Assembly (NCBI GenBank): GCA_036345935.2
Contig: JADWOT020000003.1
Location: forward strand, 8,792,134 to 8,856,133
Reading direction: 5' to 3'
Length of the DNA: 64,000 nt
Source of the DNA: Taenia hydatigena
Taxonomy: Eukaryota; Platyhelminthes; Cestoda; Cyclophyllidea; Taeniidae
The translations under genes and the position numbers were made by a program. Below the pieces are notes generated by a model. That model saw only the letters and a list, made by a program, of their open reading frames with translations, had not been told where the DNA came from and did not search any database. This document shows positions 48,641 to 61,257 of this stretch, piece after piece (positions within the stretch are counted from its first letter, which is position 1; every line of letters starts with the position of its first letter).

Positions 48641-49536
48641 GATATCCTTGTTGGCGGATCACACATACATATGTGGAGGGCGTAAGACACTTGGGAACTT
48701 CACTGCTCATTGACTTTGAGACGAGGGTTATTATTGTGCTGGTGTGATCTTTGCGAAACGTATTGTGTGGAGGGAGGGCGTCGGTGATGGCTTAATGGTG
48801 GGCTCAGCTTTGACGGCATGAGTTGGTGTCTGGGCGAGGTGGGCGCAGCAGAAGCGGAGGAAGGAGTGACTAGTGGGAGGCATTCGCATCACTGCGCAGA
48901 TTGTACTTTGCAGCAGTCTTAAATGTTTGCTTGTTAAGGTGTTTTCTCCTATCATTAGTTATGTTCGGAGACGTTAGCTTTGCAACGTAAGAGACATTCA
49001 CGCATCGGCTCCTCCATTGTTTGCTGTTTTCCTTTTCGGATGCTACAAAATTACTGTGGCGGTGAGGTAAAATTTGATGAGTCTGTGGAATGGTAGGCAG
49101 TACGAGCTTGTGAAGTCATTGGCGGAGGCGTCCTCGTGTCGGCTGTGCGATGGGGATGTCGGCATGGACGATGGTGGTGTGTGTTGGATGGCATGGCGGT
49201 AGGTGTGGGAAGGGTGAGAAGGGCGTGGGCGCATGCTCAATAGACTAACTGGAGTGTAACACTGATGGGGTGGGTGTGGAGGGGCGGGTTTATTTTCCAC
49301 ATCGGTGAGTTGCGCTGGTGATTGTGTTAACACCGAAAAGATGGAGAGGGCGAGAAGGAGAGGTGTTCCAGAGTTTTTTTTCAAACCTGCCGTAGGTGCC
49401 CTTCTTTTCGTAAATTTGGGTGTGTGTGTGCGTGTGTATGCATTTCTTACTGTCTACCAATTGTTTTGTTGCACGTGAATCTATGCGTATTGATATTTTC
49501 AAGGTCGTCTAGGGCCAGTTTTTAGTTCTGTAAACG

Positions 49537-49573
<37 letters not shown>

Positions 49574-51490
49574 AGGGATCCCTTTTTTGTTGATGAGGTT
49601 CTAGGGAGAAAATTTGACGTATTTTGGTTGGTTGTTGGATGGCAACGCTTTTTCGCGTTCGTTGTGTGCTGAACAATGGAGTAGAGGAGATTGATTGGAG
49701 TAGGTAGGTAGGTGGGATGTTATTTGAATAAGGAGGGAATGATGTTGTGGTGGTGAATGAGGCCCCACTTGGTGGGAGGGAAGGCGAGGAGGAGAATTTG
49801 GCTTTACACGGTGCTAAAGTGGTCGCGGGTCCAAAGTACGACGAGAGGGAATTTTCACTTCCTCTGGCGCATTATTATGTGGTAGGCATGGGGACTTGAG
49901 TGAGTGGCACTGGGCGTCAGTTTTGCATGCAAGACTTGTAAGTGCAGTATTTATGTGCTGTAGTAGTCGGCCTCTGACCAACACTGGCTGCCTCGCCACC
50001 GTCTCTGCCATTGTTCGCAATGCTGACTACGTGACGCTTCTCAATATCGTCGTCTTCTTCGTCGCCAATCACGGACTCATCAAGCTGCCTGCCAACAACA
50101 ACACATCGTTGTCGACGGTGACAATAATTGCAAGGGGAAATCGTGGACGTAGAAGCCGATCCATGGGAAGCCACTGGGACTACACCAAGGGCCTTTGAAC
50201 TCGTCGTTGTCGACGGCGACAACTAGGGTGTCAAAGCAATTATTAGAGAAGCAGTAAATGCGATTGAGAGTTCCCTGGCTTCTTTTCCTCCTCCTCCTCC
50301 TCCTCCTTAGTGTGGACTATTCCTTCACGCGTGGCATAAGGAGGCAAGCAGCGGCGCGGCTGTGCGCTTGGAGGAGGGCCCAACATCATGGAAGACTGGA
50401 TGGGGCGTGTGTGGTTGCCAGGCGGGCGAGCGGGCGGGCGAGCGAGAGGAAAGGGAGAGGGGAACGGTACCTTGGTAAGCACTCCCCCATTGGGCAATGT
50501 ATGTCGTGCATGTTGAGCGAGATCTTATCATAGGCTTGCACCACTTTTGCTTGTTCCTCGTTCTTTTTACTCTAAGGTAGTAGTCAGGCTTTGCGACCTT
50601 TAACAGTAAAGAACAAAGATATGGTGTGAAGTGAAGCCGATGTGAGGCTATGTTATTATGCGCCTTCAGACCATGCATTGGTTTTTCACGACTTCCACAT
50701 TTGTGAGCGTTGGGTGGGGTGACTTATTGCTAAAGTGCGGTTGATAATTTGGAGGGGAAGGCGGAGGAGGAACCAAAGATGCCCTACGATTTAATGCGTA
50801 CTTACTTCTGCCCACTAAACATTTACAGTTAATGCCATGTGGAAACGTTCTAACAACTACCAATTGTTTTGTTCACATCACACTGCTAGGTTTAGAGCCA
50901 TTAATCGCTTAACATTGCACCTGTGACTGCAAAGGTGCACCACTGATCAGATGCGAAAAGGAAGTTTGAACTTTAATGACTGGAAGAAAGCATTCAATAT
51001 GGCCAGTAAGGCAGGATTTGTGCAAAGTTTTTTTTTTGAAATGAAACTTGGAGAGACGAAGAGGCAGCCATTGCACGCCTAGTGATGAAAGTTTTGTCGA
51101 AATCCCCCAGAGGAGAAAGGGGAGATAATGACCCGAGCAACCCAAGTTGGCAATAAAGTCCGTTAGCTCTGGCCCATCTGTCCAAGGGATTTTGAGGCAG
51201 AAGACGAGGAGACAAGCGGGAAGCGTGCTACATCTCTATCCATTGTTTAATGACTATGTCGACAGAGGCCACCGATTCACTACCCATAAGGACTGTATCG
51301 ATGCTGTCACCTAGGTTAATAAGTTTATAACAAAATAACTAGTATGCTTGAGGATAGCGATTCAATTCTCACATGTGGTGCATAATGTTGTGCTATCCTT
51401 TTCCAGAATGAATGCAGCTTTTTATAATAGGATGCAATTTTTGTAGCTATATATCAATTGTCAACTAGTCAATTTTCGAATATGAACTGC
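48641..51490. other. T/G-rich single-copy DNA with microsatellites
   Basis: Simple repeats: TG-rich 49421-49440, (GT)n 49536-49559 followed by (TATG)n to about 49573, CTC-triplets at about 50287-50307 and a GCGGGCGA-type run at about 50421-50444 in a locally GC-rich stretch. A frame starting ATG at 50258 looks like a signal peptide only because the CTC triplets encode Leu. No supportable gene. Confidence 0.5.
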
Positions 51491-52700
51491 ATTTTGTTTG
51501 CATACACTCGAAAAGACAAATTTTAGCAGTTGTTCAAAGGCCAAGTTCGATGGTGTGTTTTGTGTATTTCCAAAAATTCTTGATGTTGAAAGATATTTGC
51601 CCGACAGTGGTCCTTCAAGTTTGGCAGTTTCAATGTCATCGGTCATGTTTGGCATGCTGTCCTACGATGTGGTGGGCACGTTGCCTGTTTTGATTGCGGC
51701 ATTATTTTGTCGGATAAGCTTTATTAGTTCAAGAAGGGAAGAAACTGTTTCATTTTAGGCTTCACGTGAGGTCAGTGATGGTCCGAGCCTTAAGGGTGAC
51801 AAGAATGTGCTTGTCTGTGGTGGCGCATCTAATGTGCTGCAAGGAATTGCTGAAAAAATGCCGAATTTGAAGTTGGAGTTCTCCCTTGCTCTCTATTCCT
51901 GTCTAGAAGTTTGTGTGATCTGTGCTGTGTCTCAATGTATTAGTCGTATATCCTTTTCCAAAGTCGATTCACAAATGCAATGTGACGGCTGCATTTTCCG
52001 AATTGATGCGATAACCATACCGGTCTAGTTTGTCGTGTTTATTGGACTCGGATATGGCTGCAGTGCCCTACGAAAGGGTAGTTGAGTATTTTCTTCTCCG
52101 CTATAACTTCAGTAGACGCGATTTGAACAAACCTAGACCAACGTCGGAAAGACTGGTGCGACCGCGGCGTCGGCGTGCGGCTCACTCTATCGTCGTACAG
52201 CGTATCAATCCGCCGCCTTGATTAGCATTGTTTCTTTAAGTCTCAGTTTGTTCCTGCAGATTCGAGGATGTTCCTCGAATGGAGTATTTGGTGACGCAGG
52301 TGATAGGTGGCTGCAAACATCGAATTTTATCGCACAGAATGGGGACGACTGAACAAAAGAAGCAGCACATCAGCCATGTTTCCTTCAAGTCTGCAAAGGA
52401 CAAGTATTTCTTTGAGGCTGTGTCACCGTGGAAAGGCGTTTTGGCAGTCGGCGTCCGCTGATGGAATTTTGCTGAAACTGCTGGATGACTGCGAAGTAGG
52501 GTGCAAGTGGTGCCGCGTCGTGACTGCTGCGCTGTGGAGTGGTAGGCGAAAGGGCCATGTAAACGAGTGTGATGGTTATGGATGCATGGAGGAAGTGACT
52601 CGCCGACTGATAGGTACGTATAAATGCACGTTTATTTATATTTGTAAAGTCTCTATTTATGCATACCATTTGCTTTTTATGCACGTTGATGAGGTGTAAC
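51491..52700 (+). other. Cluster of plausible but unassigned reading frames
   Basis: Successive + frames look more protein-like than their surroundings: 51498-51758 (FDGVFCVFPKILDVERYLPD), 51807-52028 (VLVCGGASNVLQGIAEKMPN), 52054-52221 from a true ATG (RVVEYFLLRYNFSRRDLNKP) and 52261-52461 after an acceptor-like CCTGCAG (EYLVTQVIGGCKHRILSHRM). The donor and acceptor phases I tried between the last two do not agree. No family recognised. It could be an unidentified multi-exon gene, a relic or chance. Confidence 0.25.
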
Positions 52701-55700
52701 GCCTTAGTGCGAGGTGTAGTCCTTTACATCGGCCACAGTCACTGTGTATTTTATGGGAATCCAACGCTGGTATAGGAGTAACTGTATCTCTTCTTTCCCA
52801 TTTTCTACTCGTTCCACTTGTTTGTTGTCATCACTTGTTTGGGTGCCTTAACCCAGCGGAGTGGTATGCTTTAATTGTTGATAGTTCTAACTTTTGTGCT
52901 CATTGACATCTGGTCATGCCGTTAGCTGCATTTATCCATTTCGCGCGTCTTGTTATCGCTTTTCGCTTAGAATAGTAGATGGCATACGTTCGTCCATCAA
53001 TCTTGTTTTATTCTAACCCAACCGTGAGAGGTCGCGCGTTTAGCGTGTTTGAATAAATATGCATATACTTTTTGAGAATTTTGATTGGAACAAGTTGTTA
53101 GTGTTCATTGCAAAGCGTGTTAAAGTCGTAGTTACCATATGGAGTGTACTGGATGCTGGCAGGTAGAATACGGCAATTTGCTTTATAGCAAAATAGCGTT
53201 TTCTGCCAAAGTCGGAACAGTAAAATGGGCACTACGCACAGTTGCATGAAGTGAGCAGATTCCAATGTACTTGTGGTTAGAAAGCTTGCTGCTGCTTTAC
53301 TTCTTCTCATTGTTTTGTGGAGTTGAGAAGGACCATATCGTACTTTAATGCCCATTTTTACGCGCGCTCAAATTTTACTGAGTGCCAAGCAATTTCGTCG
53401 GTTCCTTCTGCTAATGTTATTTGTAAGTGAGAAGAAAGGCAGGAAATAGGACACGAGTTTGACTGTTTAGTGTTCCTCGTGTAAACCACGGAACTGTGCA
53501 CATTTGTCATTGTCAAAAGAAGCATCCCGAGATGCCAGCATCCGAAATACTTGTGGGTGGAATAGTTATTAGAAGCGTGCTGTCACGGTAATGACTTGGA
53601 AGGCAACCCACTGATTACCTCGGTTTGTTCACTCCTGCTGTAGCAGTGTACTAGGTCCGGTGTGGTCTTCGCCACCTTTGTCTTAGTCGTGATAGTAAGC
53701 AGCTTTGGTTTTAGCTGTTTTTGCCTTGAGGCTGATAGTTGGCTGACGGGTCGCGGACACAGGCAAAATTGCAGGTTTGGCGTCTCCCTTAAGTTAGCCA
53801 GATTGGCATTCTTGACAGCCAATAGTTGGTGGATGTCCCCCAAGACACGGGCAAATATGGATCGGCAAGCTTTAGGCTTCGTCTTTTTGGTTGCTCGCGC
53901 TCTCTTCACTTATCTGTTAATAGGATTATTTGGTTGGTAGAGGTTTAAGTAGATAGACAGGCGAAGGTGAGGCGATCTACTTAGTTCGTTGTCCATGGAC
54001 ATATCCGCCAGGTTATCTTCATTAGCTTTGCTTCAGGGGTGTGAGGTGTGACGTTGGAACGTTTATACAGTCCTGCTTGATGTGAGTGGTCGTGCCGCCT
54101 CATGTGCATTAGAACATTTGACTGTCGGAGCTGCTAAAATTAACACCTCTTTGACGCCCTCACGACGCATTTTTCTGGGCGCATTGCTTCATCTTGATTG
54201 CATTATTGCTGCTAAGACTGCTTAGGATGGAAGTTGCTCACGGTGGAAAGGAATAGGTTGCTTCGCCGTGTTGGCTGTCTTGTTTATTTTCAATACTTGT
54301 TCCATCGTTTCAATCACACGCGCACACATGGCAGGTCTATTGTACATACTGTTGATTGACAGAGTGCTGTCACGCGTGTGTCCGATGCAGTGGAGCTGTA
54401 GGTGTACTGGGTAGTTTGGGGGGGGAAGGGGGAAGGGGGGGTGTCACCGGCATTGACATGCCCAAGGCATAGGGGCGAGTGGTGCACACGGGCCTCGAAC
54501 CCTTGAATGCGACGCCGACATGGGCAAAGGCCCTGTGTGGTCCAGTTTGCACCCTAGTTCTGCGTCATTATTTGGCTTTGTGTCTGTCGCACGAGTGCTT
54601 TTTTTTTGCGGTGCGCCGCCTTTCCTGTGGTATATGAATAGCAGTGATGAGAACCTGAATGGCACAGTCGTCGCAAGTCGCGTCTTGTCCCCGCCTTTCC
54701 TTCTGATCATAGTATCCTTTTCCCCCATCACACCTATCATGGTGTTGTTTCGAGACGATTACTTTGCGAATTATTTTACTATCTATTTGTGTCGCTGTTC
54801 CTTTTTATTCACTTGTTCGGTCATTTAGTAGAGATGTGGAGGTAGAGTCTAGGTGAGGCGGTAAAGCTAGTGTTGGCGGCTGTCCAATGACTTTTTACGT
54901 CATTGCGTTTATGTCAATCTCTTCATCCGCCGACCCACCTACATACCTGCCCATTAGTTGGTTTTTTCGACTATCCATCTGTTCGCTCGGCCCCTTCTCG
55001 ACCTGCAAAACGTGTGGCGGTGAATTTGGGCTGCATGCGGTAGGCATATGGGACTGACCGAGACGGACCTGTAGACAATGAAAAGCTATGTTAGAATGCA
55101 CCTTGGTGAAGGGAATGTAAAGCTACGGGGGGAGGTGCAAACACCAATTTGACGCTGGTAGATTACTGAAGTTGCCGATTGAAAGTAAGGGAGGTGGGCA
55201 GTTATTAAGTCCTGTGGTTGCAAGAATGCAGGTGCTGCGGGAGATGGGATGCAGCAATGCTGAAAGGCTAGCTAGGCCGCACTAGGCACCTATGGACGTC
55301 GGAGTGAAGTGGGCCATGTCAGTTGCGTGCCTCAACGCCGATCCAGACTAGTCCACATGGACACGGGATCCATAACCGGGTATCAATATTGTCAATCTGC
55401 ATTCCTCTTAGAGGTTGCATTATTAAGTGGTCAGTGTCTGTCCACAGGGTTGCAGGACTCATTCAGGGATCATTGCGTCGAACTGTGTCCATCACAATAG
55501 GCATGAGACACATCAACGAGTGCTTGACGCGTAGTGTTTTTACAATTGACCTCTGCGTCATTACTTCTCCCCACAGTGCCATCATTCTTGTTTTTTTGTT
55601 GGTGGGCATGAAGTTACTCCTTTCTTTTAGCATGGGGAGCTCTCTCATTATCGTTAGAATGATTAACGATTTAATTGTGTCGTTTTCTGTATTTTTCATA

Positions 55701-55960
55701 GATTTTCTATTTAACCATGCTTAGCACTTTGCGAGATTTTGGTTAAGTAGTCTTTTTTAGGTAATTTTGAGGATGTCGATTGAAAGCCAACAATTCGTTA
55801 TTCCCGTTATCCGGATGGTGCTACCTTTTTGCCAATTCTCTCCATTTTCGCAGTTTTCTCGTAAAACTTAATGCTTTTGAAAAGTGGTTAAAAGGCGATT
55901 GTTGAGCAAGGTGAAGTCTCTTTTGCCTTTTGTTCGCTTGCGAAGAGTAGACAACAATCC
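52701..55960. other. T/G-rich single-copy DNA, no gene seen
   Basis: The notable element is the G-run tract at 54418-54441. A basic minus-strand frame (53583-53909) is rich in K, T and N, as expected from A/C-rich complement composition, so it is not called. The stretch ends where the second direct copy begins. Confidence 0.4.
54418..54441 (+). other. G-run tract with G-quadruplex potential
   Basis: G8, AA, G5, AA, G7 on the + strand. Splitting the first run gives four G-tracts of at least three with very short loops, the standard pattern for an intramolecular G-quadruplex. Confidence 0.7.
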
Positions 55961-56588
55961 ATTCACAGACTCGTGGTAGAGCGACAGGGCTTTTGTGTCT
56001 CAATTTCAACTGTCGTGTGTAAATTTAATTAGGTTGATTTCATTTATGAAATTGTAAGTTGCGGTGAATCTGCCAGACCGCCTTCTTGCGTTGTTTCATT
56101 TGATTGCTGCGACTTTTCTTTGTTCGTCTGTAATTTTACCTTTATGAGAATATGCAAAAAAAACGAGGCATTTTATTTCCGCAATTTGGTTCAGCAAGCA
56201 CTTTTAGCGTAGCTTCCTTTTTCCCGTCTCCAAGCTTGCAACCAACTCATTAGTAGGTTCAAATTTTCGTTTTTTTTCTCTTTTTAGCTTTTAACCTCCG
56301 CGAAATTAATGACCTTTTGGCGAATCAGACTTGCTTTCCGTTGTGAACTCGTTTTTCTGTGCTACCTTTGCCTTGAGTCTATAATTGCTTGCTAATCTTA
56401 GAAAGGGGGATTTTCTCGAGTAGATCTCATGCGTTTTATTTGTAATGGTTGTTCCTTATCCAATTGCCTGGGTGACTCCTCGATGTGTACTGTTTTTTCT
56501 CATAGTGATCCCTGCGATTTTCACTCCCATTTATAACTTCGTCCTAGGTCATAGACAGATGTAGCGTGTTTAGTATTTCTTACAACCT

Positions 56589-57466
56589 TTGAATCCGGCG
56601 TTTGTCTTCATGTGGTAAGATGAGTGCTTGTGGTCTACATTTCGTTGGCGCAAACCATTTGGAAATGTTTGATCCTAATTGCAATCCAGCTGACGACGAC
56701 GACCAGACCGCAGCACGTGTGTAGCGTGGTGTACAGAAGGGACAGTTGCATGGCTATCGTAGTATCACTTCTGCTTCTTACACATTTTGATTGTGGAGAG
56801 GATGCTTTAACAGGAATCGCACCTGAAAGTATTGAGTAGTTGTGGCAGGCAGACACTGGGAATTGTGAAGTTTGCCCGACAAATAAAGGGTCTCAGGAAT
56901 TATCACTATGCGGGTAAGCTGAAGACCAACAATTTCAGGGCATCCACTGGCCGATAGACATCTACTCCTTTAAAGCGTCCAATTGATGACTAGGTACGGG
57001 TATCCAAGATTGTGGATGCCTCCTTTCACAAGAAACGTTGCTTATCACCGGGCTTCGTTGTACACAGGTACTGGCACTGGTCTGTGCCATTCTTGATAGA
57101 TGATGTCTATTCCTTGTATAGCGTGACTTATCTCTTCCTGCTTCGCGTGACGCCTCTGCATTATGAGTGCTCATGGGGATATAAAACCAGCACCTCTGTT
57201 TAGACCTTATTTCCTTCTTATTTATCGAGACTTTCCCAAATCCATGCTTGCTGTTTCCGTTTGGCAGGTTCAAATGTCGGTGGTGTGTGGATTGAATGGT
57301 GACGAGAGGTCCACTGCCAAAATGCAATTTGTCGGTGTGGAAACACCGCTGCCATCGTGAAGTCTACGAAAACCACGCGTCAAGAGGGAAAGGGGACACT
57401 GGATCGATCAACTCTGTCTTCTGGCAGCCCTTTGATGTTGAACAGCACAAACTCTCTGGATCCTGA
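56589..57466 (+). pseudogene. RAD54 (pseudogene): RAD54-like SNF2 DNA-repair ATPase, broken C-terminal part (copy 2)
   Basis: Second copy of the relic at 628-1534. It has the same frameshift before the motif V-like CGL..VGAN stretch (ATG at 56620-56622) and the same TAG replacing the motif VI Trp (56722-56724). The acceptor (GGCAG, ends 57267) and FKCRWCVD (57269-57292) are also kept, as is the C-terminal SITSVFWQ-type stretch ending in TGA at 57464-57466, though with an internal small indel (57318-57326). FDPD has become FDPN. Shared lesions show the gene was dead before duplication. Confidence 0.75.
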
Positions 57467-58284
57467 TTCCCCACTGTTCCTGATACCTACATCTCCCTAT
57501 CCAAGCTGTGGTGATATCTCCACAGTGTTGTGTGTTCCTGTTCATTTTTATAACTAGCAAATTTAAAAATGTTACCCATTTGTATGTGTTTCTTCGCAAA
57601 CATGGGAACATATCTAGCGATTCAGGGTTAGAATTCTGCCTTTGGCATCACTTTACATGCAACTCAGGTAAGAATAAATTACATTTTATGATTCCTTACC
57701 ATGCTTGTCGTGCGTAAAGTAACAACAGCTATTTACTATGCATTGCTTTGCTTTTTATCCAAGATATTAGTCGTTAATGCGCAGTGAAATCGCTTTATAC
57801 AAATATCTGTGGCACGCATATCTCTCAACTACGTTAAAATCTTAGTCAATTTAAGTTATTGAATAGCTTCAGGGTTTTAGCTAGAAGCCTTCAAAGAAGG
57901 CGAGGAAAGGAGTTATTTATGGAAGAGCTGCTCACCGCGTTCGACCGCCATCGGAGAGGTCAGAATGCTGTCAGATTTGTACTGGTAGCCTTGATCAATG
58001 TAAGCATAAGGCATAACATGGGTGAATAGTGGCAAGCGCTTTGTGCTCGAAGTATTCCTTACTTTGGTCTTAAAGTGATTCCAATAAGGCCCCGACCGTT
58101 ATCTTGTGTGGTGCCAAATACGTAGGTCTCCTCTGAAACTATGGCATTTGGTGTCATGCGGCTCTACCAAGAGTGTGCATGAACAAACAACCAGGGTGAA
58201 TGGATATCGCACTTCCGCATGATTGGTTCATTCCAATCTAACGTTAGTTAGGATTAGGCCCCAAGTGTTGGGTTACTTGCGTCT
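57467..58284. other. Second-copy DNA before the 3-kb extra segment
   Basis: Matches 1535-1680 and 2530-3182 of the first copy. A 20-bp addition near 58012-58031 (CATAACATGGGTGAATAGTG) distinguishes it. No gene recognised. Confidence 0.45.
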
Positions 58285-61257
58285 CCGCGAAGTGCAGTTC
58301 GATTGTAAGACATTTAATGCTTAGAAATGAACACAATTTAATGCAAATGATTTTAATACGTAAACTAGGCTTGCTTAAGTAAATAGCTGCGATCTACTTT
58401 CTTGGTTTTCCACCTACAGTTATTTAATCTTGTACTCAGCAGTTTCTTTCGTCGCTGGTAGCTGCGATGTTCCTCAAGTTATGCAGCAAACATTTGGACC
58501 TGGACGACAGTTAAGTGGACTATTTTGGCGAAGGAAGCCAAACTAACGCAAGCATACAGAGCTCCGTTATATTTTGTTTACTTAGATTCAGAATCGATCT
58601 GAATTGTAATTTAGCAGCTTAAATCATTTAGTAGTTACTTGCGGCAGTTCTCAAACCAAATTATAGCAAGTAAGGTTCGGCCGATGACGAGAGCGCCTAG
58701 TTTGACACAGATAATTGATAACCTACATTCAAACAGTCGGGTACCTCTGCGACCAAAAATGTTCCCAATTGAAAGTCATAAGCTCAATTTTATTCTGTAA
58801 ATGCTTCCAACAAGTGTATAGAGCAAAACTCTTCTCTCTCTTGATCCAGAACCGGTCAGAACTAAAACTCAACATTCTGGTTATCTTCTTTGGTGGTTTG
58901 CGGTGTTTTTTGTTCGCAAATCAATTAATTTTGGCGCGTCTGTTATGTAGGATTTCCGTTTTGGCAAAGAAAGTTACGGCAGTTCTCGTTTTAAAATCGG
59001 ACAACGCAGGTGTGGCCGATGTGTAGGGAGGGTGTCGATCGGGACAAGGAAAGCTGGGACACTCGGCTTCAGAGACGCGTTCTCTTTTACCTCTTTTGAT
59101 CGAGAATTGCTGACAATCGAGATTCAACAGCTTACTTCTTTTGGAAACTTATGCAGCATTTTCTGTTATAAAATCTGGCAATGTAGGTGTAACCAAAATG
59201 CAAATTGCCTATATTGGCAAACAGAGTTGAGAGAATGCGGAAACAAAGGAAAATATGAATATAGGGAGGAATTTGTACACTCAGGGCAAAGATAAAGTGG
59301 TTTGTGTTTGAGCATATGGGACAAAGAAAGTAAAGCCGATTAGAGTAAATCAGGAGGTGCAGTCTTAAGAATAGATTGTTTGAGAGAGCAGGAAGATATT
59401 TCATGCTTCCCAAACACTTGTCTTCCTTTCTCCTTAATAGTATTATGCAGGAAATTCGCTCTTTCCATGCATGCTCCTGCTTCCCCTGCCTTCTTACCCA
59501 CGATCCATCCGTATGCTACTCTCATTCCTTACTTTGTTTGCGCACGTCGTTTCAATATTATCACATCTGGTATTCAATGTAAATCAAATAGAAAAAAGAC
59601 TATTATTAGCCTCTTCTAGTGTGTCATTCGAAAAGTTAAATGTTTTTCGCTAAGCCAGTTTCTTTATATTTTACTCACTCACATAGCTAGATGAGTGGAA
59701 GAATGGATCAGTGTGGAAAGGGATGGGAGAAAATAAGGAAGAAATGAAGAACATTGCACCGTAGATCCATACGCACGACTTCTTATCTCTATGCCTCAAT
59801 TTTTACCATTCCTTTGTCTCTTTCTGCTTAAAATCCTCATTACTTTGCTCCTATCGATGGCGAATGGAGCGCCATTGCCTTTCTCATCAGAAAAGCCTTT
59901 TTGTTAACCCAATAGCAATCTTTAGGGGTGATTTGTTGGTTCCTTAAACCTAAATTCAACCGTGCACTATGCTTGCTGTGCTGCACTTACTTTTCACGTC
60001 TCAAATCCCCAATAAAAAGCAGCAGCATAAGGAGAACTGCTGGTGTACAACAACTTGCTCAATATTCATGTGCCACTGCGGAAGAACTGTAGCGCGGTAC
60101 GCACGTCCAAGCTTGACTAATTTGGACTGAGCTAGAATAGGCAAGATTAGCGACCTAGGCTGGATTATGACGAGCTCGAGTACGTTGCTATTTAAAATGA
60201 CCCGCCTAATCAATTCAACACAACTCATTTCATTGAGAGTAGAGGTGTTCACTATAAAGCGCGCAGACATTAGAGATCAAGGCACGCTGACTAGAAGCAG
60301 ACCTAATGACGTCTTGGGAATGAATGGAGAGGAGATCTCTTGTCTACGCCTCCTCTCTCATGTGCTCTATGCACTAACAGGTATTGCGTCTTACCTAATG
60401 TCATACCGTCTGTGCTCCTCGCATAAAATACATACGGAAAAGAGGAGTGAATAATTCCTACAATTTAGATTCTTACCTTATTTTTTTACAATTTAGTGCC
60501 ACTAGAGCATCTCGCTCCTCTGCCTCCTTTGAGCTTCTCTCACCCTCCCTTCCTACCTCACCATCTGCCGGTGCTCTCTTTGTAGGTTCCCTTTCATCTC
60601 TCCACTAGTCCCAATCTTGATTGCGACATGAGTAGATAATGCACGGATTCATGGCTAGATCAGAATAGTACAAGTTAGACTAGACCTGAATCAATCACGC
60701 TCTGCCCGAGACAAAATCGCGTTCTAACAAAGTTTAGCAATAATTACCATCAAATCTCCATTTCTATCTTTCTGTCGCTTTGGTTTTTACTACACTACTT
60801 CGCCTCAATTCCATCTCCTACTTCTACTCCTCCTTCACTTAGCCTTTCAGGAGCGAAGGTGAGCGTGTTGCTTCTACTTCTTACTTCGTAATTTGTTAGC
60901 TGGTCGAATTTCTACCTGCTCACCCCACTATCTACTCCTTATATTCGTTTTGTAAAGAATTTCTTTGCCTGGTTTTCCACTCTAGACCACCCTATCTATT
61001 TTCACCATGTATCTACGCTTTTGTCTGTTTGCCTAAGTTCGTGTATGTTGTATTGTGTACCTTTGTTTCCGTCGTTTGGGTGGTCGCCTGAATTGATATC
61101 TCACAAAAACGGCTAAATCAAATCGACACTTTCGTGCTGGGCTCAATAAAATCTCTTTCGGTCGTCCATTCGATGGCTAGTTCTTTGGCCATTCCATCTC
61201 AACTCTACACTTCGCTAGCATTATTTTAGCCATCCGCCAATTGACTTTACTACGTCT
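58285..61257. mobile_element. Extra 3-kb segment, possible insertion of unknown type
   Basis: Absent from the first direct copy, where the site reads TTCACTTCATCT (3171-3182). Here the left flank ends TTACTTGCGTCT (58273-58284) and the segment ends TTACTACGTCT (61247-61257). Both match the empty site, as an 11-12 bp target-site duplication would. I see no long terminal repeats, terminal inverted repeats, transposase or reverse transcriptase. The right third (about 60480-61140) is strongly pyrimidine-rich. Two short stretches resemble each other (58975-59023 and 59150-59200). Alternatively the first copy lost this segment by recombination between the short repeats. Confidence 0.45.

Noticed and set aside
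49043..49384. Minus-strand frame looking like a secreted proline-rich protein
   Set aside because: It begins at TTG, not ATG; the hydrophobic start and Pro/His/Ser run follow from local T/G bias of the opposite strand.
50258..50533. ATG frame with a signal-peptide-like Leu run
   Set aside because: The Leu run is the CTC microsatellite translated; the rest reads through a GC-rich simple repeat and resembles no protein.
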